Positions 1-8,857 of a DNA stretch of 64,000 nt are shown here, one piece after another; within the stretch, counting starts at the first letter, position 1; the number at the start of each line of letters is the position of its first letter. A model generated the notes under the pieces. The model was not told the DNA's origin, searched no databases, and saw nothing but the letters and a program-made list of their open reading frames with translations. A program made the translations under genes and the position numbers. Source of the DNA: Phycisphaeraceae bacterium (lineage in GTDB: Bacteria > Planctomycetota > Phycisphaerae > Phycisphaerales > Phycisphaeraceae); NCBI GenBank assembly GCA_040222855.1, contig JAVKCD010000019.1, forward strand, positions 790,912-854,911, given 5' to 3'.

Positions 1-1221
1 GATCTTTCAAAGAGCTATGCGTATCGGCAACTGATGCGGCTGCTGACGCCTATGTTTCTTGTGGCCGTGGTCACGCTTTTCGGGATGACCAGTCTGGTGG
101 TTGTCGAGCCTCAGCAGCAGGCGGTCATCAAGACCTTTGGTCAGCTCTCGGATCGTGTGCTCTCTGCGGGTCTACATGTCAAGGCGCCGTGGCCGATCAG
201 CACGATCAGTCGGCACGATGTTTATCGCGTGTCGGAGTTGCGCATGGGTTCGACGGAGGGTGCTGAGCGTCGTCACGATGCGGCGATCCTCTGGACCAAC
301 GAGCATGTCGAAGGCCAGGAGACTTATCTGGTTACGGCTCCCTCTCGTTTTCCGGATCAGCCGGAGTCATCGGATATTGCGGCGGGTGAGCTGGTCGGCG
401 GGGATGTGATCATCAAGTACCGGATCAATCCCGAGGGCGGGCTGCTTGAGTACTTGACGAGTGCGGTGAGTCCTGAGGCGGTTTTTAGCTCTGTGGCGAG
501 TCGGCGGATGAACCAGTATTTCGCGACGCGGCAGATTGATGATCTGCTTCGATCTGATCGGATCGAGGCGAGTCGTGCGTTGCTGGTGGATATTCAGCGG
601 GATGTTGATGGGCTTGATTTGGGCATCGAAGTGCTTGCGATCTCGATTACGTCGATGCACCCGCCTCAGGCGGGCGAGGTTGCCCAGAGTTTTCACGACC
701 AGATCGGCGCGTTGCAGGAGAGTTTATCTGAGGTGAATCGGGCTAATCGCGATGCGGTGACGACGCTGGCGGAGGTTGCGGGTTCGCGTGAGCAGGCGTT
801 GGCGATCAGTGATGCTATCCAGCGGCTCGAGCGTCTTCGGTTGCAGTTGGCTGCGGAGAACACGGCTGATCTTCAGGGTGAGGTGTCCAGGCAGGAGGCC
901 TTGATTGAGGAGTTGGTTGCTGACGCTGGCGGTCGGGCTGCTCAGTTGATTGCTCAGGCTCGTGCGTTCCGGTGGCAGTATGCCATTGAGGAGCGTGCCA
1001 AGTCCGAGCAGTTCCCGGCGGAGATCGCGGCGTTTACTCATGCACCTGACTATTTCAAGGCTCGGCGGTACTTCGAGGCGTTGACTCAATCGCTTGAGAA
1101 CCGGCCGAAGATCATCCTTGCCAAGCCCGACATCACCTCGCCTGTTGAGGATCGTGTCATCGAACTTGATCTTCAGGAATCCCGTACCGGTCTGGAGTCT
1201 ATCCTCGGATCGAACAACTGA
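1..1221 (+). CDS. SPFH/band-7 (HflK-HflC-like) membrane protein, first of three, 5' end uncertain
   Basis: Membrane-anchored SPFH (prohibitin/HflK-HflC) protein. Counting from the ATG at 34, a hydrophobic anchor covers residues 4-25, followed by the typical VVVEPQQQAVIKTFG opening of an SPFH domain to about residue 215. A long charged helical segment, probably coiled coil, runs to about 320. SPFH proteins form oligomeric membrane scaffolds that hold or modulate partner proteins. The frame is open from base 1 to the ATG with no stop, so the true start may lie outside the window. It heads an operon with two more SPFH genes and an ABC transporter. The family is clear; the HflK or HflC assignment is not, and no FtsH protease gene is nearby. 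Confidence 0.8.
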   Translation, partial: DLSKSYAYRQLMRLLTPMFLVAVVTLFGMTSLVVVEPQQQAVIKTFGQLSDRVLSAGLHVKAPWPISTISRHDVYRVSELRMGSTEGAERRHDAAILWTNEHVEGQETYLVTAPSRFPDQPESSDIAAGELVGGDVIIKYRINPEGGLLEYLTSAVSPEAVFSSVASRRMNQYFATRQIDDLLRSDRIEASRALLVDIQRDVDGLDLGIEVLAISITSMHPPQAGEVAQSFHDQIGALQESLSEVNRANRDAVTTLAEVAGSREQALAISDAIQRLERLRLQLAAENTADLQGEVSRQEALIEELVADAGGRAAQLIAQARAFRWQYAIEERAKSEQFPAEIAAFTHAPDYFKARRYFEALTQSLENRPKIILAKPDITSPVEDRVIELDLQESRTGLESILGSNN

Positions 1222-1276
1222 AATTCAATCCCCCACCCGGCGGGGCCGTTGCTCTGCCGCCTGAGGTTTCCGTGTC

Positions 1277-2167
1277 ATGCAGAACTACATCAACACCATC
1301 ATCATCGCTCTGGTGATCTCCATTGTCCTGGCGATCTACACGTTTACTTACTCGGTCCGCTACGACGAGGTGGCGGTCGTCACCCGGTTCGACAGGGTGG
1401 TCGAGGGCAGTCTGGTTGAGCAGCCGGGGCTTGGGCTCAAGGCCCCGTTGCCGATCAACCGGGTGTACAAGTTCTCCAAGAAGCTGCAGATTCTTGAGGA
1501 TCAGCTCGAGGAGTTTCAGACGTCTGATGGCTACGCGGTGATCGTGAAGACCGATCTGATCTGGCGTATTGAGGACCCGCTGGCTTTTTTCCGGAGTCTG
1601 CGGACGGTGGAGCGAGCCGAGGAGCAGCTCAACCCGTTGCTGCGTGAGTTGACGGCGGTGGTGAGTCGGTATCGGTTTGATCAACTGGTCAACAACGACC
1701 CGTCTGAGTTGGCTCTGCCGGAGATCGAGCAGGCGGCTGCTGACGAGCTGCGCAGGAAGCTGGAGGGGCTTGACTACGGCATTGCGATTGAGCGGATCGG
1801 CATCCGGAGGCTGACGCTGCCTGAGTCGACGACGGAGAAGGTTTTTGAGCGGATGCGGACGACGCGGCAGGCGCTTGCTGAGAAGGCTCGGGCTGAGGGT
1901 CGTGCGCGTGCGGCGACGATTCGGTCTGATGCGGAGTCGGCGCGTGACCGGATTCTGGCGTTTGCTCAGCGGCGGGCTGAGGGCATTCGGTCGGAGGGGT
2001 TGCGGGAGGCGGCGACGTATTACGCGGCGTTCGCTGAGAACGAAGAGCTTGCGATCTTCCTGAACTCGATGGAGAGTCTCAAGACGATCCTTTCTAATAA
2101 CACCAAGTTCCTGCTGGACGCTGAACAACTCGGTGCCGCCCGCGTGTTCGATACTGAGCAGCGCTGA
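1277..2167 (+). CDS. SPFH/band-7 membrane protein, HflC-like
   Basis: Second SPFH protein, 296 residues, close to the usual HflC length. One N-terminal transmembrane helix (about residues 6-26) is followed by VRYDEVAVVTRFDRVVEG, the standard beta-strand opening of the SPFH domain. The C-terminal third has the Ala/Glu/Arg-rich coiled coil (AEKARAEGRARAATIRSDAE), the signature stretch of HflC and prohibitins. It starts 55 bp after the previous gene. Inference: it hetero-oligomerises with the neighbouring SPFH proteins in a membrane microdomain. Confidence 0.85.
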   Translation: MQNYINTIIIALVISIVLAIYTFTYSVRYDEVAVVTRFDRVVEGSLVEQPGLGLKAPLPINRVYKFSKKLQILEDQLEEFQTSDGYAVIVKTDLIWRIEDPLAFFRSLRTVERAEEQLNPLLRELTAVVSRYRFDQLVNNDPSELALPEIEQAAADELRRKLEGLDYGIAIERIGIRRLTLPESTTEKVFERMRTTRQALAEKARAEGRARAATIRSDAESARDRILAFAQRRAEGIRSEGLREAATYYAAFAENEELAIFLNSMESLKTILSNNTKFLLDAEQLGAARVFDTEQR

Positions 2168-2188
2168 GCCACCGCCCAGGACCCCGCT

Positions 2189-3523
2189 ATGAATCAGGAC
2201 AACGATCCGATCAGTCAGTTACAAGACGCTCCTGCGGCGTCAGAGCCCGTGGTGGATCCGCGTGACGAGCAGGTTTTCGATCCTGCTCAGCAATCGCTCG
2301 CGGACGCGTTGCAGGTCAGCTTTCGGGTGCTCGCGATCATCATGGCGTTTCTCGTCGTTCTCTATCTGGCTTCCGGGACCAAGCGCGTCGAGGAGCAGGA
2401 GAAGGCGGTTCAGCTGTTTTTCGGCAACATTGCGGGGGAACCCGGGCAGCAGACGTATGGTCCTGGCTGGCACCTGGGTTGGCCACGGCCCATCGGCGAC
2501 TGGATTGTTGTCCCGACGGCGCCTCGAACGATCCGCATTGATCGCGCGTTCTGGTTCCAGGTGACCGAGGCGAATCAGGGGCGGACGCTTGACGATCTTT
2601 CGGGGTCGGCGGGCCCGCTTAATCCTGAGTTTGATGGCGCTCTGATCACGGGTGACGCCAACGTGGTGCATGCTCAGTATGAGGTGGCTTACCGCATTGG
2701 TGATGGCCCGAGCGATCCGATTGATTTTGTGGTGAATGTCGGCACGGTTGAGAAGGCGGATGAGTTGGTCCGATCGGCGGTGGAGTCGGGGATTCTCCGG
2801 GCGGTCGCTGAGATCGAGGCGGATGACGCTGTTCGCGGGCGTATCAACCAGACGCTGTCGCTTCGGTATGCGCAGGAGACGCTGAGCAACTTGAAGACCG
2901 GCGTCGAGCTGACCACTCTGGCGGCGAACCGGACGACGATGCCGTTGTCGGTTCGGGCGGCTTATCGTGAGGTCAACGATGCCGAGTCGGAGCGGGCGAA
3001 TCTGATTAATCAGGCGCGTCAGGAATCGACGCAGATTTTGCGTGACACGGCGGGCCCGGGTGCTGATGGTCTTTTCGAGATGATCCAGGCTTACGAGATC
3101 GCTCAGACCGCAGGTGAGACCGATGCTTCGGAGCGTATGCAGGCGATGCTCGACAATGCGTTGAGTAATCAGCAGCTCCCGATTGAGTTTGGCGGGCAGC
3201 CGATCGTTGGTGAGGTACGGTCGATTTTGAATACCGCGTCGTCATTTCGGACGCAGGAGGTTGAGCGGATTCGCACGGAGGTTCGTCGGTTTGAATCGGT
3301 TCTCGCTGAGCACCGGAGCAACCCAACGATTGTTGAGAACCGTATCCTGCAGGACACCCGGCGGCAGATTCTGTCGGGTGAGAGCAATGAGGCGTTTTAT
3401 CTCGCACCGGGCCAGGTTCGTATTCAGATCAACCGGGATCCTGACGTTCAGCGAGAGATTGATGAGCAGCGGATGCAGGCCATTGATGCCCAGTCCAATA
3501 CTGTCCGGAACCAGCAGCGCTAG
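2189..3523 (+). CDS. SPFH/band-7 membrane protein, HflK-like
   Basis: Third consecutive SPFH protein, 444 residues. It has a charged cytoplasmic N-terminus of about 42 residues, a transmembrane helix at about 43-63, and then VEEQEKAVQLFFGNI and YGPGWHLGWPRPIGDW, the HflK-type start of the SPFH domain. The long cytoplasmic-then-TM N-terminus and the Gln/Asp-rich C-terminus resemble HflK more than HflC. It lies 21 bp after the HflC-like gene and 9 bp before the ABC ATPase gene, so co-transcription is very likely. Function is inferred from family only. Confidence 0.82.
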   Translation: MNQDNDPISQLQDAPAASEPVVDPRDEQVFDPAQQSLADALQVSFRVLAIIMAFLVVLYLASGTKRVEEQEKAVQLFFGNIAGEPGQQTYGPGWHLGWPRPIGDWIVVPTAPRTIRIDRAFWFQVTEANQGRTLDDLSGSAGPLNPEFDGALITGDANVVHAQYEVAYRIGDGPSDPIDFVVNVGTVEKADELVRSAVESGILRAVAEIEADDAVRGRINQTLSLRYAQETLSNLKTGVELTTLAANRTTMPLSVRAAYREVNDAESERANLINQARQESTQILRDTAGPGADGLFEMIQAYEIAQTAGETDASERMQAMLDNALSNQQLPIEFGGQPIVGEVRSILNTASSFRTQEVERIRTEVRRFESVLAEHRSNPTIVENRILQDTRRQILSGESNEAFYLAPGQVRIQINRDPDVQREIDEQRMQAIDAQSNTVRNQQR

Positions 3524-3532
3524 GCTTACCGT

Positions 3533-4831
3533 ATGACAGCGACCGCCAGCCAGACCGAAGCCGTTGGTGATCAGGCTCCCAAGGCCATGATCCGCTGCAT
3601 CGACCTGACCAAGGTGTTCAAGGATTTCTGGCTGCGTGATCGTGTCCGCGCTGTCGATGCGATCGACCTCGATGTTCTGAGCGGAGAAGTTTTTGGGCTG
3701 CTTGGTCCGAACGGCTCGGGCAAGTCGACCACGATCAAGATGGTTCTTGGGCTCCTGCGCCCGACTTCGGGGCAGATCGCTGTGCTTGGCAAGCACCCCG
3801 AGGATGTCGCGATCAAGAAGCGTATTGGTTATCTGCCGGAGGAGTCGTACCTGTATCGCTTCCTTACGGCGCGGGAGACTCTTGAGTACTACGCCCGGCT
3901 GTTCGGGCTCAACGGTCGTCAGCGTAAGACCCGTGTTGACACGCTGCTTGAGCTGGTTGGGCTGACTCATGCTGAGCGGCGGCCGGTGGGCGAGTTTTCC
4001 AAGGGTATGCAGCGCAAGATCGGGCTGGCTCAGGCGCTCGTGAACGACCCGGACATCCTCATTCTCGACGAGCCGACCACGGGGATGGACCCGATTGCGA
4101 CGGCGGACGTCAAGCGTGTGCTTCAGACGCTAAAGAGTCGCGGCAAGACGGTCATTCTCTGTTCGCACCTGCTTGCGGATGTTGAGTCGGTCTGCGATCG
4201 GGTGGCCATTATGTTTGGCGGGAAGATCCGTGCGATCGGGCCGGTCGATGAGCTGCTAACGGATTCGGGCAAGACCACGCTTGAAACAGCGCACCTCTCT
4301 GAGTCGGAGATCCAGCATGTCGAGGAGACGCTTCGCCAGCACGGCAAAGCTCTTGACGGTGTTCGGCAGCCGCGCACGACGCTTGAGCAACTGTTCCTTG
4401 AGATTGTGAAGCAGGCTGAGCTTGAGGGTCTTGCTACGTCCGGTGCGCGCTCGGGTGGGGCGATCACCGGTTTCCTGGCTGACGATGCGGATGCCGCTGG
4501 CGACGACGATACTCAGCAGCTCATCGACAATCTGGTCAGGCCGAAGGCCAAGCCCGCGACGCCTGAGCCCAAGCAGGGTGGTGGGTTCGGGGTGCAGGTT
4601 CCGCCCCCTCCCCCTCCGCCTCCGCCAGCCGACCCGGAGATTGAGGAGGCCGATGCCGTGCTTGGCGATCTGATCCAGAAGATGGAACAGCCTCGACGGT
4701 CGTCATCACAACCGGAGTCGGATGATGGTCGGTCAGCCGAGGAGAAGCCGCGGGCAGAAGAAGACCTGTCGGTTCTCGATGATCTGACCGGCGGCTCGGC
4801 CAACAAGAACCCGGACCGCCCGCCCTCGTAA
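3533..4831 (+). CDS. ABC transporter ATP-binding protein with proline-rich acidic C-terminal extension
   Basis: ABC ATPase of the ABC-2 exporter type. Visible motifs are Walker A LGPNGSGKSTT (residues 57-67), signature FSKGMQ (155-160) and Walker B ILILDEP (175-181). The nucleotide-binding domain ends near residue 300. It is followed by about 130 extra residues including a run of nine prolines and a Glu/Asp-rich tail, which is unusual for this family and may bind a partner. The permease gene begins 22 bp downstream. With three SPFH genes upstream, the likely product is an ABC exporter coupled to an SPFH scaffold; the substrate cannot be told from sequence. Confidence 0.9.
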   Translation: MTATASQTEAVGDQAPKAMIRCIDLTKVFKDFWLRDRVRAVDAIDLDVLSGEVFGLLGPNGSGKSTTIKMVLGLLRPTSGQIAVLGKHPEDVAIKKRIGYLPEESYLYRFLTARETLEYYARLFGLNGRQRKTRVDTLLELVGLTHAERRPVGEFSKGMQRKIGLAQALVNDPDILILDEPTTGMDPIATADVKRVLQTLKSRGKTVILCSHLLADVESVCDRVAIMFGGKIRAIGPVDELLTDSGKTTLETAHLSESEIQHVEETLRQHGKALDGVRQPRTTLEQLFLEIVKQAELEGLATSGARSGGAITGFLADDADAAGDDDTQQLIDNLVRPKAKPATPEPKQGGGFGVQVPPPPPPPPPADPEIEEADAVLGDLIQKMEQPRRSSSQPESDDGRSAEEKPRAEEDLSVLDDLTGGSANKNPDRPPS

Positions 4832-4853
4832 TGGAATCGGAGGACGCGCGACG

Positions 4854-6677
4854 GTGTTCACACGCCCCATACTGCTGCTGATTGTCGCCCTCGGGGTTTT
4901 CCTCGCCGGGTTTGTGCTCAATGTTCTTCTTGGTGCACAGGGGTATGTTGGTGCCGCTGGCCTGGTCAACCTCACGGGCAGTTTTTTCGCTCTGCTGATT
5001 CTCATCATCAGCTACATCCGATACAACGCCGTGCCGTGGGTGGCGATCGTCGGTCGGTTGGTTGGCGCTACCGCGTTGGCGATGCTCATCGCCCAGTGTT
5101 TTGCGCTCTTTGGTTGGTTCAATGGCATCATCATTGTTGTTGGTGTCTACGCGATGGGGCTGGCTTATGTCGCGGGGATGTGGTTGATTCGGTTCGTGCT
5201 GCGAGCGGGTCATCCGATCTTGGGGGTGGCGCGGACGCTGATTGATGAGTCGATCCGGATGCGGGTGCCGTTGGTGTTCCTGATCGTGCTGTTGTTGCTG
5301 GTGCCCAGTCTTCCGCTGGTGATGGACCCTGCGGAGCGGCTTGAATACCGGGTTGCTTCGTTTCTGAGTTGGTCGATGCTTGCTGTTTCGGGTTTGCTTA
5401 GTCTGCTGACGATTTTTCTTGCGGTCGGTACGGTCGCCAGTGAGTTCAGCCAGAAGCAGATTTTCCTGACGTTCACCAAGCCGGTTGCCCGCTGGCAGTA
5501 TCTCCTGGGCAAGTGGCTTGGCATCGTGATGCTCAACGCCTTGCTTGTGCTCGTCGCTGGTGGTGGCATCTACGCGTTTACCGAGCTTATCGCGCGGCAA
5601 CCGGCGCTTGATGGCCCGGATCGCATGGGCGTCGATACTCAGGTTCTCGCGGCGCGTATCGCGGTCGAGCCTCAGTTCGGTAGTGCTGACGAGCTTCAGG
5701 CGCGGTTCGCTCAGCAACTCCAGCGGCTTCGGCTCGAACAGCCCGAGACTTACGGCAGCCCGGGTGATCCGATTGACCGGCTCTCCGACGCCGCGATCAA
5801 TCAGATTCAGATGATCGCGATCAGCGACTGGCTGAGTATCGCGCCACGCAACAGTCAGACTTACCGGTTCGAGAATCTCGCTGAGGCCAAGGGCCTGGGC
5901 GGGAACGTCCAGCTTCGGGTTGAACCCAACGCCGCGGGCACGGTTCCTGAAGGCATGGTTGAGCTGGGGATGCGGGTGAATGGTCGGCCGTATGGCAGCA
6001 GCGTGTTTCCCGATGGTCGCATTCGGCTTTCGGAGGAAACGCATCACATCCTGGATATCCCCGCTTCGGCGATCACCGACGATGGCGTTCTGGTTCTTGA
6101 GATCTTCAACGCGCGAGCCGATCAGCCGAGCATCAGCTTTAGCCCGGCTGACGGCATGCAGCTTCTCTACCGGGTTGACACGTTTGAGAGCAATCTATTC
6201 CGCGCGATGGTTCTGCTCTGGACGCGACTGGCTTTTCTGGCGATGGCGGGGCTCGCGGCGGCCTCGTTCCTTGGTTTCCCCGTCGCCTGTCTACTTGCGC
6301 TGATGATCTACTTTGGGGCGGCTACCTCGTCGTTCCTCGATGAGTCGCTCACTTGGTTCGGCGACAAGCCACCCTCGACCGCCACGCTGCCTGAGGTCTT
6401 GCTCTGGTATCCGCTTACGTTCATCGGCAAGCTGACTGAGGGTGAGATCGTTGATGCGGCGAAGGTCGTCATCCGGGCGGTTGGTCGCGGGTTCATGATG
6501 CTGATTCCTTCTTTCGGCGAATACACGGCGACGGAGCAGATCGCTAAGGGTTTGTATATCCCCTGGCGGACCGTGCTGATGGCGTTGGCCTGGGTGAGCG
6601 GGATTTGGACCGGGGTGGTCTTCCTGATCGGCTACCTGCTGCTTCGCCGGCGCGAACCTGCGGAGGTGATTGTTTGA
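4854..6677 (+). CDS. ABC-2 type permease with large extracytoplasmic insert
   Basis: Membrane subunit for the preceding ATPase, 607 residues. Several hydrophobic helices occur in residues 1-130 and again around 140-240. A hydrophilic insert of about 200 residues (240-440) follows, then further helices to the C-terminus. The segment EFSQKQIFLTFTKPVARWQYLLGKW is typical of the cytoplasmic coupling region of ABC-2 permeases, between TM helices. The GTG start is chosen because a GGAGG ribosome site lies at 4839-4843. Substrate unknown. The insert suggests an extracytoplasmic domain that contacts substrate or the SPFH proteins. Confidence 0.8.
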   Translation: MFTRPILLLIVALGVFLAGFVLNVLLGAQGYVGAAGLVNLTGSFFALLILIISYIRYNAVPWVAIVGRLVGATALAMLIAQCFALFGWFNGIIIVVGVYAMGLAYVAGMWLIRFVLRAGHPILGVARTLIDESIRMRVPLVFLIVLLLLVPSLPLVMDPAERLEYRVASFLSWSMLAVSGLLSLLTIFLAVGTVASEFSQKQIFLTFTKPVARWQYLLGKWLGIVMLNALLVLVAGGGIYAFTELIARQPALDGPDRMGVDTQVLAARIAVEPQFGSADELQARFAQQLQRLRLEQPETYGSPGDPIDRLSDAAINQIQMIAISDWLSIAPRNSQTYRFENLAEAKGLGGNVQLRVEPNAAGTVPEGMVELGMRVNGRPYGSSVFPDGRIRLSEETHHILDIPASAITDDGVLVLEIFNARADQPSISFSPADGMQLLYRVDTFESNLFRAMVLLWTRLAFLAMAGLAAASFLGFPVACLLALMIYFGAATSSFLDESLTWFGDKPPSTATLPEVLLWYPLTFIGKLTEGEIVDAAKVVIRAVGRGFMMLIPSFGEYTATEQIAKGLYIPWRTVLMALAWVSGIWTGVVFLIGYLLLRRREPAEVIV

Positions 6678-6712
6678 TCCGAACCGACGCCCAGGGGCGA
6701 TCGTAGATTTCT

Positions 6713-8854
6713 GTGACCCTGCTTATGCGACACACCCGAACCATCCAGCTCATCAGCCTCGTGACCGCGGTGGCGCTCCTTATCGGCGCGACGGCGGTTA
6801 CGCCTTGGATCAACCAGCAGCGCCTGGACCTCAACCTCACCTATGAGATTGATACCGGTGACGACACGCCCGCGACCTACAGCCTGCTCGCGGCGACACT
6901 CGGCTCGTTTCGAGGGATCCTTGCCAACTGGGCCTGGTATCGCATCGAGATGATGAAGCGTGACGGGGAGCTCTACGAGGCCAACCAGCTTGCGACGATC
7001 ATCACGACGCTGCAGCCGCGCTTTCCTCAGGTCTGGGTTTTCCAGGCGTGGAACATGGCCTACAACATTTCGGTCATTACCAAGACCCCGCAGGAGCGAT
7101 GGGACTGGGTGAATAAGGGGATCCGACTGCTTCGTGAGAAGGCGATCCCCAACAACCCCAAAGCGATCCGGCTGTACCGGGAGCTGGCGTGGATTCTGTT
7201 CCACAAGATGGGCCAGTACTCCGATGACATGAACTGGTACTACAAACTCCAGTTTGCCAAGGAGTGGGAGGAAGTTCTGGGCGCTCCCACCGAGGGCGCG
7301 ACCCAGCAGGAGGCGATAAATCGGCTGACGCCCGTTGCGGCTGCTGCGGACCGGTACTTTGTGTTCAGCCGCCCGCCTCACGAGGCTCGCCGGGTTTTGG
7401 AATCGATCATTGAAGATCACGAGGGCCTCCGCGACACGATCGAGGACCTTTTTGACATCGGTGCGGTCCGTCTGCGTGATCGGTTTAATCGCGTCGAGGC
7501 TGAGATCCGGCGTGCTGCTCCCGAGCGAGCCGAAGACCTTGTCCGTGTTCGTCAGATCATCGAGGAGCAGGCGCTTCGCGCGGCGCAGGAGCCGTATGCG
7601 ATGCTCCGGGCCGACAACCCCGAGGTCAACCTACTGTTGGATCTGCTCGACGAGAATCAGATCGAACCCGACACCAGTTTCCTCCGGGCGATTGGCGTCA
7701 ATCTGACCTTTGCACGCTACTACAGTGCTCAGGCCCTGGTCGACATGGCGAATCAGCAGCAGTTCCCGACGGAGCGGCGTATTGCGCTGGCCTTCATGCT
7801 CGACCCGCAGTTCACGGCTGGCCTTGAGGCGCTCGTTCCTTTTCTCCGGGCGAAGGCGCTCGTCACTGAGTACCGCATGGATGCTCAGTACATGCTTCGG
7901 CTTACCGAGAAGTACGGGCCCATCGACTGGCGACACCCCGCGACCCATGCGATCTACTGGGCTGCGCTGGGTGTCGAGCGATCTCGAGTCGTTTTTGATA
8001 TCGACCGCTACGACATTCTCAACACCGATCGCCAGGTCATTCACGGCCTGCAGGTGCTGATGTTCACCGGTCGGCTGACTTACGACCCGTTCACCGGAAC
8101 GGTCGATCAGCTGCCGGACCCGCGGTTCATCAAGCCCTACGAGATGGCCGTTTATGAAGGCTCGGCTCGAACCAAGGAGGTCGATCTCGACCGAAAGGGT
8201 GTGATCGAGCAGTTCGCTTCGGGCTACGAGAACTTCCTGCACAAGGCGATTGTGTTCTCTTATCTCTACGGCGACGAGCAGCAGGCTCAGGACTATTACC
8301 AGAAGGCCCGCACGGAGTTTTCGGAGAAGCACTACGACAATCGTTACTCGCTGCCGCTGGAAGAGTTCGTCATGCTCCAGCTTTATCTGGACAAAGACCA
8401 GCGCCCCATGGCGACCGCCTTTGTCTCGTCGATGATCAACCGAGGGATTTCCGAAGGCCTTGCCCGAGCACGCCCGGACATCTTTGGCCGCTTTGCTCGC
8501 ATCGCCGAGCAGATGCATGCCTGGTATCAGGATGAACGCGCCTACAACATCGCCAACGCGCCACGCCAGCGTCTGCAGCTCGAACCGTTCAACATCATGC
8601 TGACCAAGGCTTACGAGACTTTCATGCGTGATCCCTCTGTCCCGCTTCTCTACCGCATCCGCGCGTATGGCAACACCCCGATTCAGCTACGCCAGGCGTC
8701 CTACAACGCTTTTAAGTCGTCTGTCGAAGAGCAGGCCACGCAGCAAGGGATCGACTTCGCGCGTGCCTTTCCCGAGCCGCCGGGGATCGCCGGGCCCAAC
8801 ACCGCCGACCTGCAGACCGAGGTTAATACCCCTTCGACAATTCAAAGGCAGTAG
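6713..8854 (+). CDS. Membrane-anchored helical-repeat (TPR-like) protein of unknown function
   Basis: A 713-residue protein with one N-terminal hydrophobic helix (about residues 12-34) and then a long, mostly helical, aromatic-rich body (FPQVWVFQAWNMAYN, RLYRELAWILFHKMG) suggestive of TPR-like repeats. No catalytic motif was recognised. It follows the permease gene by 35 bp and closes the SPFH-ABC operon, so it is probably an accessory or adaptor subunit of that complex. GTG at 6713 is used; ATG at 6725 is an equally plausible start. I do not recognise the family by name. Confidence 0.75.
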   Translation: MTLLMRHTRTIQLISLVTAVALLIGATAVTPWINQQRLDLNLTYEIDTGDDTPATYSLLAATLGSFRGILANWAWYRIEMMKRDGELYEANQLATIITTLQPRFPQVWVFQAWNMAYNISVITKTPQERWDWVNKGIRLLREKAIPNNPKAIRLYRELAWILFHKMGQYSDDMNWYYKLQFAKEWEEVLGAPTEGATQQEAINRLTPVAAAADRYFVFSRPPHEARRVLESIIEDHEGLRDTIEDLFDIGAVRLRDRFNRVEAEIRRAAPERAEDLVRVRQIIEEQALRAAQEPYAMLRADNPEVNLLLDLLDENQIEPDTSFLRAIGVNLTFARYYSAQALVDMANQQQFPTERRIALAFMLDPQFTAGLEALVPFLRAKALVTEYRMDAQYMLRLTEKYGPIDWRHPATHAIYWAALGVERSRVVFDIDRYDILNTDRQVIHGLQVLMFTGRLTYDPFTGTVDQLPDPRFIKPYEMAVYEGSARTKEVDLDRKGVIEQFASGYENFLHKAIVFSYLYGDEQQAQDYYQKARTEFSEKHYDNRYSLPLEEFVMLQLYLDKDQRPMATAFVSSMINRGISEGLARARPDIFGRFARIAEQMHAWYQDERAYNIANAPRQRLQLEPFNIMLTKAYETFMRDPSVPLLYRIRAYGNTPIQLRQASYNAFKSSVEEQATQQGIDFARAFPEPPGIAGPNTADLQTEVNTPSTIQRQ

Positions 8855-8857
8855 GCG

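Noticed and set aside
4536-6047. 503-codon minus-strand ORF
   Set aside because: Antisense shadow of the ABC ATPase and permease genes; rich in Arg/His/Gln/Pro.
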